A stretch of DNA of 64,000 nucleotides. It comes from Bacillus sp. 2205SS5-2. Its GTDB lineage: Bacteria; Bacillota; Bacilli; Bacillales; Bacillaceae_K. The notes beneath the pieces are model-generated. The model was not told the origin of the DNA. It saw nothing but the letters and a program-made list of their open reading frames with translations, and made no database searches. Within the stretch, counting starts at the first letter, position 1. Each line of letters starts with the position of its first letter. Both the position numbers and the translations under genes were made by a program. The stretch is from assembly GCF_037024155.1 (NCBI RefSeq), contig NZ_JAYKTS010000011.1, forward strand, positions 17,992-81,991, in the 5' to 3' direction. Below are positions 1 through 9,220 of the stretch, one piece after another.

Positions 1-945
1 TTAGCATTTAGGTGGTTGCAGGAAAAGGCTTTGAAATTTGAATGGGCATTCACACAGCCGATAACTATAACAGCTCGTGTAAAGAAGAAGAACAATACGT
101 ATACAATATTACAAATAGTTAATATGAAAAATAAAGATATTCCTTACCAGAATATTTCTATTTCACATCCAGAAATACAAAATCAAGAGAAATCCAAAGA
201 AGCGAAGAAGTACACTTACCGTTCTCTAAATAAACAGGGTGTCGAAGAAGACTTTATATTAGATGAACAAATAGATGGTTCCACCGAAGACTTTGATCTC
301 GTGCAAATGAATCAGTTAAAACATGAATATACATCAGTTCCCAGGATTGAACGTATTAGAGGTAGCCTTTCCAAGCAAAGAACCATGGAAGATGAAAACA
401 CAAAGGCATACTTCATTAATCAAGATTCTATTCGATCAACCGCAGATAGTGGTGGTCAACAATTAGTGCGAGGGTTAGAGCATCAAATGTTACATGAAAT
501 TCAAGCACAAGGTGAACTTCAAGATTTTATAAATGTTCTAAAAGTACTTGAGCAGTATCCTATAATAGGTACAATACAAGTAATTATGGATGTGTTGCCA
601 GATGGGTACGGTGAACGTAAATTCACGAAATTGAGTGATAATATCACAAGGAGACGTTATATAATTGCTCAAATATATTTGGGAAACGGAAAACAATACA
701 ACATTGTAGAAATTGAACGAGAAAATCGCTCTTTGTCTACGTTGATTTTATCTTCGCTTGTAACTCGTGAATGGAAAGTTATTTATGACCGTTTGCTAGT
801 AAATCTTGTGAATAATAGTGGAACATGGACAAGTAAGTCTTTGAAAAGCCTTGAAGGTCAAGGTATTACACTGTTAAAAGCTAAACATAGTTCTAAAGGG
901 GTTCAGCACAGAGCAGAGGTTTTATTAAACAAATTAATTTACTAG
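1..945 (+). CDS. tnsE: TnsE-like transposition protein, C-terminal part (cut by window edge)
   Basis: The frame is open from base 1, so the gene begins upstream of the window. The translation is collinear with the C-terminal ~310 residues of the complete TnsE-like protein at 15734-17269, with scattered substitutions, so these are two diverged copies and not a recent duplication. In Tn7, TnsE selects replicating DNA as a target for the TnsABC core. It is the last tns gene, and cargo follows it. Here it is followed by an XRE gene, a type I restriction locus and a left-end module at 8945-9091, the layout expected for the distal half of a Tn7-like element. The assignment rests on the paralogue's position after tniQ. 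Confidence 0.75.
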   Translation, partial: LAFRWLQEKALKFEWAFTQPITITARVKKKNNTYTILQIVNMKNKDIPYQNISISHPEIQNQEKSKEAKKYTYRSLNKQGVEEDFILDEQIDGSTEDFDLVQMNQLKHEYTSVPRIERIRGSLSKQRTMEDENTKAYFINQDSIRSTADSGGQQLVRGLEHQMLHEIQAQGELQDFINVLKVLEQYPIIGTIQVIMDVLPDGYGERKFTKLSDNITRRRYIIAQIYLGNGKQYNIVEIERENRSLSTLILSSLVTREWKVIYDRLLVNLVNNSGTWTSKSLKSLEGQGITLLKAKHSSKGVQHRAEVLLNKLIY

Positions 946-1328
946 TTTGGAGTAATAATTATGAAACTGTATGTAAGGTATATTTAATTTGAAATATATT
1001 TACAATTCAACCTTGTAAACGAATGTGAAATTAGGACACATTTATAAGGTGCTTCGACGTGGAAAATGCGACGAGTGACATCTCGTTCATATTCCGGAAA
1101 AACCTAGTCCAAGCAAAAGGCTTACCCAAAACGGTACGCATACCATGAATGGCTATTGAAAACCATTTTAGAACATTGAAGGTTTGTAGCTTCTCTTTCC
1201 AGTACATAGCCCTTCCCCAATTCTTAATGTAAAGACAGCGCAGTATATCAATAACCTTATACCTAAAAATGCTATAGCTTATGATATAATATGTCGTGGT
1301 TAGTTGTATAATTACGAGGTGATTCAAA
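946..1328. other. Intergenic stretch with no convincing gene
   Basis: A minus-strand frame of 98 codons spans 1031-1327, but it has no good ribosome binding site and no recognisable domain, so I do not call it. The last 70 bases form the AT-rich upstream region of the XRE gene, with GAGGTG just before its ATG. Confidence 0.5.
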
Positions 1329-1544
1329 ATGGAGTTAAGCGAAGCAATTAAAAAACTACGTTTGGAGCTGCGTTTGTCTCAAGAGGGACTTGCTCGTGAG
1401 CTTCATGTTGGTTTTACATCTGTGAATCGATGGGAGAATAATCATACAAAGCCGAATAAAATTGCTCGACATGCCTTAATTAAGCTTTGTGAAAATAACA
1501 ATATAAACAATGAATTGATTGAGCTGCTTATGAATGCTAAATAG
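1329..1544 (+). CDS. Small XRE-family HTH regulator
   Basis: This 71-residue protein is essentially one Cro/C1-type helix-turn-helix. Residues ~5-55 show the LRLSQEGLARELHV helix 2 and the recognition-helix pattern TSVNRWENNHTKP. A good GAGGTG ribosome binding site precedes the ATG. It lies just upstream of hsdR on the same strand with about 60 bp between. It may act as a controller for the restriction locus, analogous to C proteins of other R-M systems, but controllers are less usual for type I systems. That role is inferred from position alone. Confidence 0.7.
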   Translation: MELSEAIKKLRLELRLSQEGLARELHVGFTSVNRWENNHTKPNKIARHALIKLCENNNINNELIELLMNAK

Positions 1545-1607
1545 ATATTATGTAGTTTTAGAAAAAGCTTAGGAATTTTCTATTCTAAAAATATGAGGAG
1601 ATTAGAT

Positions 1608-4600
1608 ATGAAAGCAGAAAGGGAAATAGAAGCCGGTTTTATAGAAAAGCTTAGGGACTTAAAATACATATATCGTGAGGATATTAGAGATAAAGCTTCG
1701 CTTGAAGCTAATTTCAAAGAACACTTTGAAAGACTGAATCGTGTAAAGTTAAGCGATTCAGAATTTACACGCCTTAGAGATAGTATTATCACTTCAGATG
1801 TATTCACTGCAGCAAGAACTTTACGGGAAATCAACACATTCAAGCGTGATGATGACACGCCGCTTCAATACACCCTTGTTAATACAAAAGACTGGTGTAA
1901 AAATGAATTTGAAGTGATAAACCAACTACGTATGAACACAGATAACAGCAACCATCGTTATGATGTTATTATCCTCATTAATGGGGTTCCTGTTGTTCAG
2001 GTTGAACTGAAGTCACTGCAAATCACACCTAAAAAAGCAATGGAGCAAATTGTAGAATATAAAAACGACCACGGCAATGGTTATACAAACTCGCTACTTT
2101 GCTTTATGCAGCTTTTTATTGTGAGCAATGAGAGTAATACTTATTATTTTGCCAACAATCATAAAGAGCACTTTTGTTTTAATGCAGACGAGCGCTTTTT
2201 GCCAATTTATCAAATGGCAGATGAGAACAACAACAAAATTACCCATCTTCTTGATTTTTCTGATAAGTTTTTGCCCAAATGCACTCTTGGGCAACTAATA
2301 AGCCGTTACATGGTACTTGTTGTAAGTGAGCAGAAATTGATGGTTATGCGCCCTTATCAGATTTACGCAGTTAAGGCAATAATGGACTGTATTGATCAGA
2401 ACCGTGGTAATGGATATATCTGGCATACTACCGGAAGTGGTAAAACACTTACATCGTTTAAAACATCAACACTTTTGAAGGATAATCCTGATATTGAGAA
2501 GTGTTTATTCGTGGTTGACAGAAAAGATCTTGATAGACAAACTCGATCGGAGTTTAATAAATTTCAGGAAGGATGCGTTGAAGAGAATACCAACACAGAA
2601 AGCTTAGTTAAACGGCTTACTTCAGATGACTATCGTGACAAAGTTATTGTTACCACAATTCAAAAGCTTGGGCTGGCTCTTAATGAAGATAGTAAGCGTA
2701 ACCAAGAGAAAAGGAAAAGGGGCGAACCTACCTATAAAGACCGGCTGGCGAAGCTCACCGATAAACGTATTGCCATTATCTTTGATGAATGCCATCGCTC
2801 ACAGTTTGGCGATAATCATGAATCAATTAAAAGCTTTTTTCCGAAAGCTCAGCTTTTCGGATTTACTGGAACACCAATATTTGAAGAAAATGCAACATAT
2901 AAGCAAATTGATGGCACGGTTGGTTCTTATATCACAACAAAAGACGTTTTTGAAAAAGAACTGCATGCCTATACCATAACCAATGCAATTGATGACCGCA
3001 ACGTGCTTCGCTTCCACATAGATTATTTTAAGCCAGAAGATTTCAAGAAAGCAGCAAAAGCCTCTGACACTGTAAGTAAAAAAGCGATTGTCGAAGCAAT
3101 ATTATTAAAACATGATTCCGCAACAAATGGTAGGAGATACAATGCGATTTTCGCCACAGCTTCTATCAACGATGCAATAGAATACTTTGAACTTTTCAAG
3201 TCACTGCAAAAGGAACGAAAAAAATCTGATGACGAAAGCTTTAAGCGGCTAAATATTGGCTGTGTTTTCTCACCTCCGGCCGAAGGAAACAAAGATGTTA
3301 AGCAGTTACAAGAAGACTTACAACAAGAAAAAGCCGATAATGAACAAGAGCCAGATAAGAAAAAAGCCGCACTTAAAAGTATCATTGATGACTATAACTT
3401 GCAGTATGGCACAAATCACAGCATAAACGAATTCGATTTATACTATCAAGATGTGCAAAAGCGCATCAAAGACCATAAGTACACTAATTCTGACTATCCT
3501 CATGTAAACAAAATTGATATTACTATTGTGGTGGATATGCTCTTAACAGGATTTGATTCAAAGTATCTAAACACTTTATACGTTGATAAAAACTTAAAGC
3601 AACATGGCTTAATTCAAGCATTTTCAAGAACAAACCGTGTTTTGAACGACACAAAACCTTATGGGAATATTCTTGACTTTAGAGGGCAAGAAAAAGATGT
3701 AGATGAAGCAATTGCGCTGTTTTCTGGAAAAGAAAACAGTAGTAGGGCAAAAGAAATTTGGCTAGTTGACCCTGCTCCTGTTGTGGTTGAAAAGCTAGAA
3801 AAAGCAGTTGTCGATCTTGAGACATTTATGGAATCACAAGGGTTAGAATGTAAGCCTGAGCAAGTAAGCAACCTTAAGGGCGACTCCGCTCGAGGTGAAT
3901 TCATTAATAAATTTAAGGAAGTACAACGCCTTAAAACACAGCTAGACCAATATACAGATATCAAAGAAGAACAATCGGCAAAAATTGAAGGACTTTTGCC
4001 AGAGGACACTTTGCGTGCGTTCCGTGGTGTTTACATTGAAACTGCCCAAATGTTAAAGGCACAGCAGGGCAAAGATATTAAGGATAAAGATCCGGTGATT
4101 GAACAGCTCGATTTTGAATTCGTTTTATTTTCCTCTGCCATTATTGATTATGACTACATTATGTCTTTAATTTCGAAATATACACAACCCGATGTACCTA
4201 AAAAAGAAAAAATGAGCCGTGAGCAGCTTATTAGTTTACTTTGTTCCAATTCAAATATGATGGAGGAACGTGAAGATATTATTGCTTATATCAGAACATT
4301 GGAATTTGGAAAAGGATTGGATGAAAAGGAAATAAAAGCTGGATACCAAAAATTCAAGGAAGAAAAAGCAGTAAAAGAAATGGAATCAATTGCAAACAAA
4401 CATGGTATTGAACCTGCATCGTTGCAAGCCTTTATAGATGATATTATAGGGCGCATGATTTTTGACGGTGAAAAGCTAAGTGATTTGTTAGAGCCGCTAG
4501 AGCTTGGCTGGAGAGACAGGACAAAAAAAGAACTAGACTTGATGGATAATTTAATCCCACTGCTTAAAAAGCTTGCAGATGGACGTGTGATTGTGGGGCT

Positions 4601-4616
4601 GAATGCTTATGAATAA
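1608..4616 (+). CDS. hsdR: Type I restriction enzyme R subunit (HsdR)
   Basis: HsdR is the ATP-driven translocase and nuclease subunit of type I R-M enzymes. The N-terminal ~230 residues form the HSDR_N nuclease-type domain (IILINGVPVVQVELKS gives a D...E-x-K-like core). Helicase motifs follow: Walker A TTGSGKT near residue 272, the motif DRKDLDRQ, DEAD-like FDECHRS near 390, and motif VI-like QAFSRTNRV. Length ~1000 aa is normal. I prefer the ATG at 1608 over that at 1593, because AGGAG at 1596-1600 then sits 7 bases upstream. The end overlaps hsdS by 14 bp. The order hsdR-hsdS-ATPase-hsdM is rearranged relative to the common hsdRMS or hsdMSR order. Confidence 0.95.
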   Translation: MKAEREIEAGFIEKLRDLKYIYREDIRDKASLEANFKEHFERLNRVKLSDSEFTRLRDSIITSDVFTAARTLREINTFKRDDDTPLQYTLVNTKDWCKNEFEVINQLRMNTDNSNHRYDVIILINGVPVVQVELKSLQITPKKAMEQIVEYKNDHGNGYTNSLLCFMQLFIVSNESNTYYFANNHKEHFCFNADERFLPIYQMADENNNKITHLLDFSDKFLPKCTLGQLISRYMVLVVSEQKLMVMRPYQIYAVKAIMDCIDQNRGNGYIWHTTGSGKTLTSFKTSTLLKDNPDIEKCLFVVDRKDLDRQTRSEFNKFQEGCVEENTNTESLVKRLTSDDYRDKVIVTTIQKLGLALNEDSKRNQEKRKRGEPTYKDRLAKLTDKRIAIIFDECHRSQFGDNHESIKSFFPKAQLFGFTGTPIFEENATYKQIDGTVGSYITTKDVFEKELHAYTITNAIDDRNVLRFHIDYFKPEDFKKAAKASDTVSKKAIVEAILLKHDSATNGRRYNAIFATASINDAIEYFELFKSLQKERKKSDDESFKRLNIGCVFSPPAEGNKDVKQLQEDLQQEKADNEQEPDKKKAALKSIIDDYNLQYGTNHSINEFDLYYQDVQKRIKDHKYTNSDYPHVNKIDITIVVDMLLTGFDSKYLNTLYVDKNLKQHGLIQAFSRTNRVLNDTKPYGNILDFRGQEKDVDEAIALFSGKENSSRAKEIWLVDPAPVVVEKLEKAVVDLETFMESQGLECKPEQVSNLKGDSARGEFINKFKEVQRLKTQLDQYTDIKEEQSAKIEGLLPEDTLRAFRGVYIETAQMLKAQQGKDIKDKDPVIEQLDFEFVLFSSAIIDYDYIMSLISKYTQPDVPKKEKMSREQLISLLCSNSNMMEEREDIIAYIRTLEFGKGLDEKEIKAGYQKFKEEKAVKEMESIANKHGIEPASLQAFIDDIIGRMIFDGEKLSDLLEPLELGWRDRTKKELDLMDNLIPLLKKLADGRVIVGLNAYE

Positions 4617-5877
4617 TAAAGAGAAAACGAAGTTGGTGCCGAGACTAAGGTTTCCGGAGTTTCGCTCAACGGGAGAATGGAAAATAATCACTCTAAATAA
4701 TTTAGCAAACAAAATAACAAAAAGAAATAAAGATAATATAGTAAATCGTGTTCTTACAAACTCGGCTGTTGAGGGAGTTGTGGACCAAAGTGATTATTTC
4801 GACAGAAAAGTTGCAAACCAAAATAATCTTGAGAATTATTTTGTGATTGAGGAAGGGGACTATGTTTATAATCCTCGTATATCTGTAACTGCTCCAGTAG
4901 GTCCGATATCTAAAAATAAGGTCGGAAGAGGTGTCATGTCGCCGCTATATACAGTGTTCAGGTTTGAGAAGCCAAATAATGACTTTTATGAGCATTACTT
5001 TAAAACAGTTCTATGGCATCCCTATTTAAAAAGAGTCTCAAATACTGGTGCAAGACATGACCGTATGAGCATTTCAAATGGTGATTTTATGAAGATGCCT
5101 TTGCCTTACAATTCAGAGGCTGAACAACAAAAAATAGCCGACTGCCTTTCTTCGCTTGATGATCTTATTGCTGCTGAGGAGGATAAGCTTAGGACTCTTA
5201 AAGCATATAAAAAAGGTTTGATGCAAAAGATGTTTCCCGCTGAAGATAAGACCGTACCCGAATGGAGATTTTCGGATTTTAAGGACAGCGGCGAATGGAT
5301 AAAAACGACTCTTGGTCAATTAGGTGAGCTTGTCTCGGGATTAACATACAGTCCGAATGATATTAGAGAAAACGGTTTGCTTGTTTTAAGATCGTCAAAT
5401 ATCAAAAATAATGTCATCACATTAGATGACAACGTTTATGTTAGAACAGATATAAGAGGTGCCAATCTTTCTTTTGAAAATGATATATTAATTTGTGTCC
5501 GAAATGGTTCAAAAGCTTTGATAGGTAAAAATGCGATTATTCCCAAGGGCATGCCTTTATGTACTCATGGCGCGTTTATGACAGTCTTTAGAACGAAGTT
5601 CTCCAAATTTGTGTTTCAACTACTTCAATCAACGGCTTATAATAAACAAGTGAAAGCTGATTTGGGTGCAACCATAAATTCAATTAATGGCACTAAATTG
5701 AAAAATTATATCTTCTATATTCCAAAAGATATTAAAGAACAAGAAAAAATAGCTAATTGCCTTTCTGCTTTAGACACCCTTATAACAGCACAGGCAGAAA
5801 AAATTGAATCTTTGAGAATTCATAAAAAAGGCTTGATGCAAGGACTGTTCCCTTCTATTGAGGAGGTGAGTGAATGA
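4603..5877 (+). CDS. hsdS: Type I restriction specificity subunit (HsdS)
   Basis: HsdS gives DNA sequence specificity to the type I complex. The 424-residue protein has two target-recognition domains (~20-170 and ~215-365). Each is followed by a conserved coiled spacer: EQQKIADCLSSLDDLI with KKGLMQKMFP after the first, and EQEKIANCLSALDTLI with KKGLMQGLFP after the second. The half-repeats are intact, so recognition of a bipartite site is expected. The start overlaps hsdR and the stop overlaps the next gene (ATGA), which points to translational coupling. An alternative ATG lies at 4609. Confidence 0.95.
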   Translation: MLMNNKEKTKLVPRLRFPEFRSTGEWKIITLNNLANKITKRNKDNIVNRVLTNSAVEGVVDQSDYFDRKVANQNNLENYFVIEEGDYVYNPRISVTAPVGPISKNKVGRGVMSPLYTVFRFEKPNNDFYEHYFKTVLWHPYLKRVSNTGARHDRMSISNGDFMKMPLPYNSEAEQQKIADCLSSLDDLIAAEEDKLRTLKAYKKGLMQKMFPAEDKTVPEWRFSDFKDSGEWIKTTLGQLGELVSGLTYSPNDIRENGLLVLRSSNIKNNVITLDDNVYVRTDIRGANLSFENDILICVRNGSKALIGKNAIIPKGMPLCTHGAFMTVFRTKFSKFVFQLLQSTAYNKQVKADLGATINSINGTKLKNYIFYIPKDIKEQEKIANCLSALDTLITAQAEKIESLRIHKKGLMQGLFPSIEEVSE

Positions 5878-6989
5878 ATTCTCAATCGATAACTTCTTTT
5901 ACTGATTTAAATGAACTGGCGACCCATTTTAGAACGGTTCTTGATAGCAAGAAATATGTTCTTCTTTTTGCATACAATGGTACAGGTAAAACAAGACTTT
6001 CAGGAGTTTTTAAAGACTTGGGGAAACATCCTATTCCTGAAACTGAAGAAAAAACACGAGATACATTATATTACAATGCTTTCACAGAAGATTTATTCAC
6101 TTGGGATAACGACTTAGAGGGAGACACCAATAGACTCTTGTATATTAATAGAAATTCTCGTTTTTTTGATGGCTTAAGAGAGCTTGAAATGGAAAGTCGT
6201 ATTCGCCCGTTTTTAAATCGGTACGCTGATTTTGATTTTTCAATTGATTACCAAGATTGGACGATTAGTTTTGCACGGGAAGTCAGAAAAGATGGCGGAA
6301 CCGAAAAAATAGATAACATAAAGATTTCTCGTGGTGAAGAGAATATATTTGTATGGTGTTTTTTTCTGGCGGTTGTTCAATTAGTTGTTGACCAAGAACC
6401 AGCCTACAGTTGGGTTAAGCACATCTATATTGATGATCCCATTTCATCACTGGATGATAATAACGTCATTGCAGTAGCAAGCCATTTAGCTAAGATGCTA
6501 AAGAGCCAAGAGGGTATTAAAGTAGTCATATCTTCACATCATTCGTTGTTTTTCAATGTAATGTATAATGAGTTTAAAAAGTCAAAAGGAAAGGACTATC
6601 TTTTGTTGAAAAATAAGGAAACAGACGAATACCTTATTCAAGAAACCAAAGATACTCCATTTTTCAACCATGTTGCATTAATTAAAGAGCTAAGCAATGC
6701 AGCGAACACAGGTAGACTCTATACTTATCACTTCAATATTTTGCGAAACATTCTTGAAAAGGCAGCATCGTTTCATGGATTCAAAGACTTCACCGAATGT
6801 ATTAAACGCGATGAAGATGACCCGGATGGAATAACATTTGCAAGATATGTGAACATATTAAGTCATGGGAACTATTCGTTGTTTGAGCCTATTGAAATGG
6901 TTGAAGATAATAAAGAGGTTTTCAGAAAAATTTTAAGGGGTTACTTGGAATTATACCGATTCAACCCTGAACTATTTACTGAAGAATAG
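5874..6989 (+). CDS. PrrC/RloC-like ABC-ATPase, candidate anticodon nuclease
   Basis: The 371-aa protein has a complete ABC-ATPase core: Walker A AYNGTGKT (33-40), signature-like ISRGEE (151-156), Walker B/D-loop IYIDDPISSLDDNN (184-197) and an H-loop histidine at 222-223. The C-terminal part carries R291-N-I-L-E295 and H331 (NILSHGN), matching in order and approximate spacing the Arg-Glu-His triad reported for E. coli PrrC (R320/E324/H356). PrrC is ~396 aa, also lies inside a type I hsd locus, and cleaves tRNA-Lys when phage inhibits the R-M complex. Overlap with hsdS and an 11-bp gap to hsdM put it in the operon. tRNA cleavage is inferred; a DNA-repair-like or RloA-type ATPase is the main alternative. 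Confidence 0.7.
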   Translation: MNSQSITSFTDLNELATHFRTVLDSKKYVLLFAYNGTGKTRLSGVFKDLGKHPIPETEEKTRDTLYYNAFTEDLFTWDNDLEGDTNRLLYINRNSRFFDGLRELEMESRIRPFLNRYADFDFSIDYQDWTISFAREVRKDGGTEKIDNIKISRGEENIFVWCFFLAVVQLVVDQEPAYSWVKHIYIDDPISSLDDNNVIAVASHLAKMLKSQEGIKVVISSHHSLFFNVMYNEFKKSKGKDYLLLKNKETDEYLIQETKDTPFFNHVALIKELSNAANTGRLYTYHFNILRNILEKAASFHGFKDFTECIKRDEDDPDGITFARYVNILSHGNYSLFEPIEMVEDNKEVFRKILRGYLELYRFNPELFTEE

Positions 6990-7000
6990 AGGGCAAAAAA

Positions 7001-8755
7001 ATGACTGATACACAACAGAAACAATTAGGCGCAACACTTTGGGGAATTGCTGACAAATTGCGCGGGTCCATGAATGCTGATGACTTCCGTGATTATATGC
7101 TGTCTTTCCTCTTCCTGCGCTACCTTTCGGATAATTATGAAGAAGCGGCAAAGAAAGAACTCGGCACCGATTATTTACAATGTGAAGAAGAAATAAAAAA
7201 ACTCACCGTTGCTGCCAATCAGGATGATGTTATTAACGCATTGAAAGAACAAATAATAGACTATGCTAATAAACAGCAATTTGATAGCAAGGAAAAAAAC
7301 ACAATAATTGAAGAGCATGAAGTGTTGTTGGAAAGCAAAAAGTTGACTCCACTTGTTGTTTGGTATATCAACAATTTAGATCTAGTGGCTACGTTTGAAA
7401 AACAAATGAGACGTAAAGTTCATTTTGTAATCAAGCCACAATATCTCTGGGGTAATATATATGAATTGGCTCGTACACAAAATAAGTATCTTTTAAAAAA
7501 TTTGCAAGCAGGCTTCAAATTTATAGAAAATGAATCCTTTGATAGCACGTTTCGCGGATTATTTTCTGAGGTTAACCTCGACTCAGATAAGCTTGGAAAG
7601 AATTATGAATCACGCAATACAACGCTGTGCTCAATAATAACTGCTATTGCAGAAGGATTATCGGAGTTCCCCAATGAAAGTGACCTTCTAGGAGATGCGT
7701 ATGAATACTTAATAGGACAATTTGCTGCAGGCTCAGGTAAAAAAGCAGGAGAGTTTTATACGCCCCAGCAAATTTCAACTATCCTTTCTAGAATAGTCAC
7801 ACTTGATAGCCAAGACCCAAGCATAGGTAAAAAACGGAAACTTAATAACATACTTGACTTTGCGTGCGGTTCCGGCTCGCTTCTGATTAATGTTAGAAAG
7901 CAGCTCGGTGCAAATAATATTGGTCAAATATACGGGCAGGAAAAGAATATAACAACTTATAATCTTGCTCGTATGAATATGCTTCTACATGGGCTTAAAG
8001 ACTCCGAATTTAAAATATTTCACGGAGATTCACTGCTAAATGATTGGGAAATTCTCACTGAAATGAACCCAGCAAAAAAGTTGGAATATGATGCAGTTGT
8101 AGCCAATCCACCTTTCAGTTACCGCTGGGAGCCTACCGATACTCTAGCTGAGGATTTCCGCTTTAAAAGCTACGGTCTTGCACCGAAATCAGCAGCTGAC
8201 TTTGCATTTTTACTTCATGGGTTTCACTTTTTAAGTAGTGAGGGAACAATGGCAATTATCTTGCCTCATGGTGTTCTGTTCCGTGGTGGAGCAGAGGAGA
8301 AAATCAGAACAAAGCTACTCAAAGATGGAAATATTGACGCGATTATAGGTTTGCCCGCTAACTTGTTTTTTTCAACGGGTATTCCGGTTTGTATTCTTGT
8401 GCTTAAAAAATGCAAAAAATTTGAAGACGTGTTGTTTATCAACGCAAGTGAGTACTACGACAGAGGTAAGCGGCAAAATTTCCTATTGCCAGAGCATATC
8501 GACAGAATAGTTGACACATATCAATTTCGAAAAGAAGATGACAAAAGATACTCTCGCCGTGTATCTATGAAAGAAATTGAAAAGAATGATTTCAACTTAA
8601 ACATTTCAAGATATGTTAGTACGGCTGCGGAAGAAGAAATTATTGACCTTACAGATGTGAAAAAAAATCTAGATGAAATTGAGGTTGCTATTAGCAAGGC
8701 AAAGGATAAGCATAATCAATTCTTAAAAGAGCTTGGATTGCCTGAGCTATCTTAA
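7001..8755 (+). CDS. hsdM: Type I restriction methyltransferase subunit (HsdM)
   Basis: HsdM is the N6-adenine DNA methyltransferase of the type I complex. It has an N-terminal helical HsdM_N domain (start LWGIADKLRGSMNADDFRDYML), the SAM-binding motif DFACGSGSLL near residue 286, and catalytic motif IV NPPF near 369. The C-terminal helical tail (KNLDEIEVAISKAKDKHNQF) is typical for contact with HsdS. Length 584 aa fits the longer HsdM class. It ends the operon about 190 bp before the left end of the transposon, so the whole restriction module is transposon cargo. Confidence 0.95.
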   Translation: MTDTQQKQLGATLWGIADKLRGSMNADDFRDYMLSFLFLRYLSDNYEEAAKKELGTDYLQCEEEIKKLTVAANQDDVINALKEQIIDYANKQQFDSKEKNTIIEEHEVLLESKKLTPLVVWYINNLDLVATFEKQMRRKVHFVIKPQYLWGNIYELARTQNKYLLKNLQAGFKFIENESFDSTFRGLFSEVNLDSDKLGKNYESRNTTLCSIITAIAEGLSEFPNESDLLGDAYEYLIGQFAAGSGKKAGEFYTPQQISTILSRIVTLDSQDPSIGKKRKLNNILDFACGSGSLLINVRKQLGANNIGQIYGQEKNITTYNLARMNMLLHGLKDSEFKIFHGDSLLNDWEILTEMNPAKKLEYDAVVANPPFSYRWEPTDTLAEDFRFKSYGLAPKSAADFAFLLHGFHFLSSEGTMAIILPHGVLFRGGAEEKIRTKLLKDGNIDAIIGLPANLFFSTGIPVCILVLKKCKKFEDVLFINASEYYDRGKRQNFLLPEHIDRIVDTYQFRKEDDKRYSRRVSMKEIEKNDFNLNISRYVSTAAEEEIIDLTDVKKNLDEIEVAISKAKDKHNQFLKELGLPELS

Positions 8756-8944
8756 AGCGAGTTATTATGCAAAAATAAGTTCTTTACATTCTAATAGTTA
8801 TATATAAATGAATACTTCTTTTAGTACAAAATTAAAGTTTATAAAATCTACTTGTTCAAGTAAAGTTTCTTTATGTTGAATAAGAATTATGTAAGGATCT
8901 TCCACAATCAAGAGCACTATTGAGTAACACCATTCATTAGAAAA

Positions 8945-9091
8945 TGATCAAACTTTTTTATAAAATCAAAGAATAGATCTACTGATATAGAATCCATTTT
9001 GATCAATCTTTATTCAAAATGGATTCTTTTAATTTAACGGGAAATGCCGTTTGGTGAGATATTTGTGATTAAACTTTATTTCAAACCAACA
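8945..9091 (+). repeat. Tn7-like left-end module A (three spaced transposase sites)
   Basis: This 147-bp module has three direct copies of a ~22-bp motif of the form TGATCAAACTTTnTTnnAAA: at 8945, around 9000 and at ~9066. The last ends in ...CAAACCAACA, whose reverse complement starts with TGT. Tn7 left ends also have three spaced TnsB sites over ~150 bp. The middle copy lies in a 13-bp perfect hairpin (8990-9002 with 9014-9026) followed by TTTT. The outside faces right. Only three bases (GTT) separate this tip from the right-end tip at 9095, so two elements are nearly fused here. Confidence 0.75.
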
Positions 9092-9094
9092 GTT

Positions 9095-9180
9095 TGTGGC
9101 TTTGAAATAAAGACGCGATGTTTATAAAAAAGATGCGATGTTTAAAATAAAGACGCGACGTTTATAAAAAAGTTGCGAAG
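9095..9180 (+). repeat. Tn7-like right end of element 2 (overlapping transposase sites)
   Basis: The tip is TGTGGCTTTGAAATAAAG at 9095. Four head-to-tail units of about 20 bp follow, each an A-rich half (AAATAAAG or TAAAAAAG) plus a core (ACGCGATG, ATGCGATG, ACGCGACG, TTGCGAAG). Four overlapping TnsB sites over ~90 bp are the hallmark of the Tn7 right end, and tnsA lies next to that end in Tn7, as here. The same tip is found at 39286 and 47128. The outer half-site matches the left-end sites (AATAAAG); the inner core does not. Confidence 0.75.
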
Positions 9181-9184
9181 CTTT

Positions 9185-9214
9185 ACCCCTTTGGATTTGA
9201 TTATCTAAAGGGGT
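9185..9214 (+). promoter_or_regulatory. Hairpin masking the tnsA ribosome binding site
   Basis: ACCCCTTT (9185-9192) pairs with AAAGGGGT (9207-9214). The downstream arm is the only plausible ribosome binding site for tnsA (AAAGGGG, 7 bases before GTG 9221). A T5 run follows, so it could also terminate incoming transcripts. The mini-element has the same hairpin with changed bases that still pair (CCCTTTGGA 39358-39366 with TCCAAAGGG 39377-39385). Transcripts entering from outside would fold the site shut, a known way for transposons such as IS10 to limit transposase synthesis. Confidence 0.6.
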
Positions 9215-9220
9215 GTTTTT

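Noticed and set aside
1031..1327. 98-codon minus-strand frame between tnsE tail and XRE gene
   Set aside because: No good ribosome binding site and no recognisable domain, and it ends in the XRE promoter region. Treated as chance.
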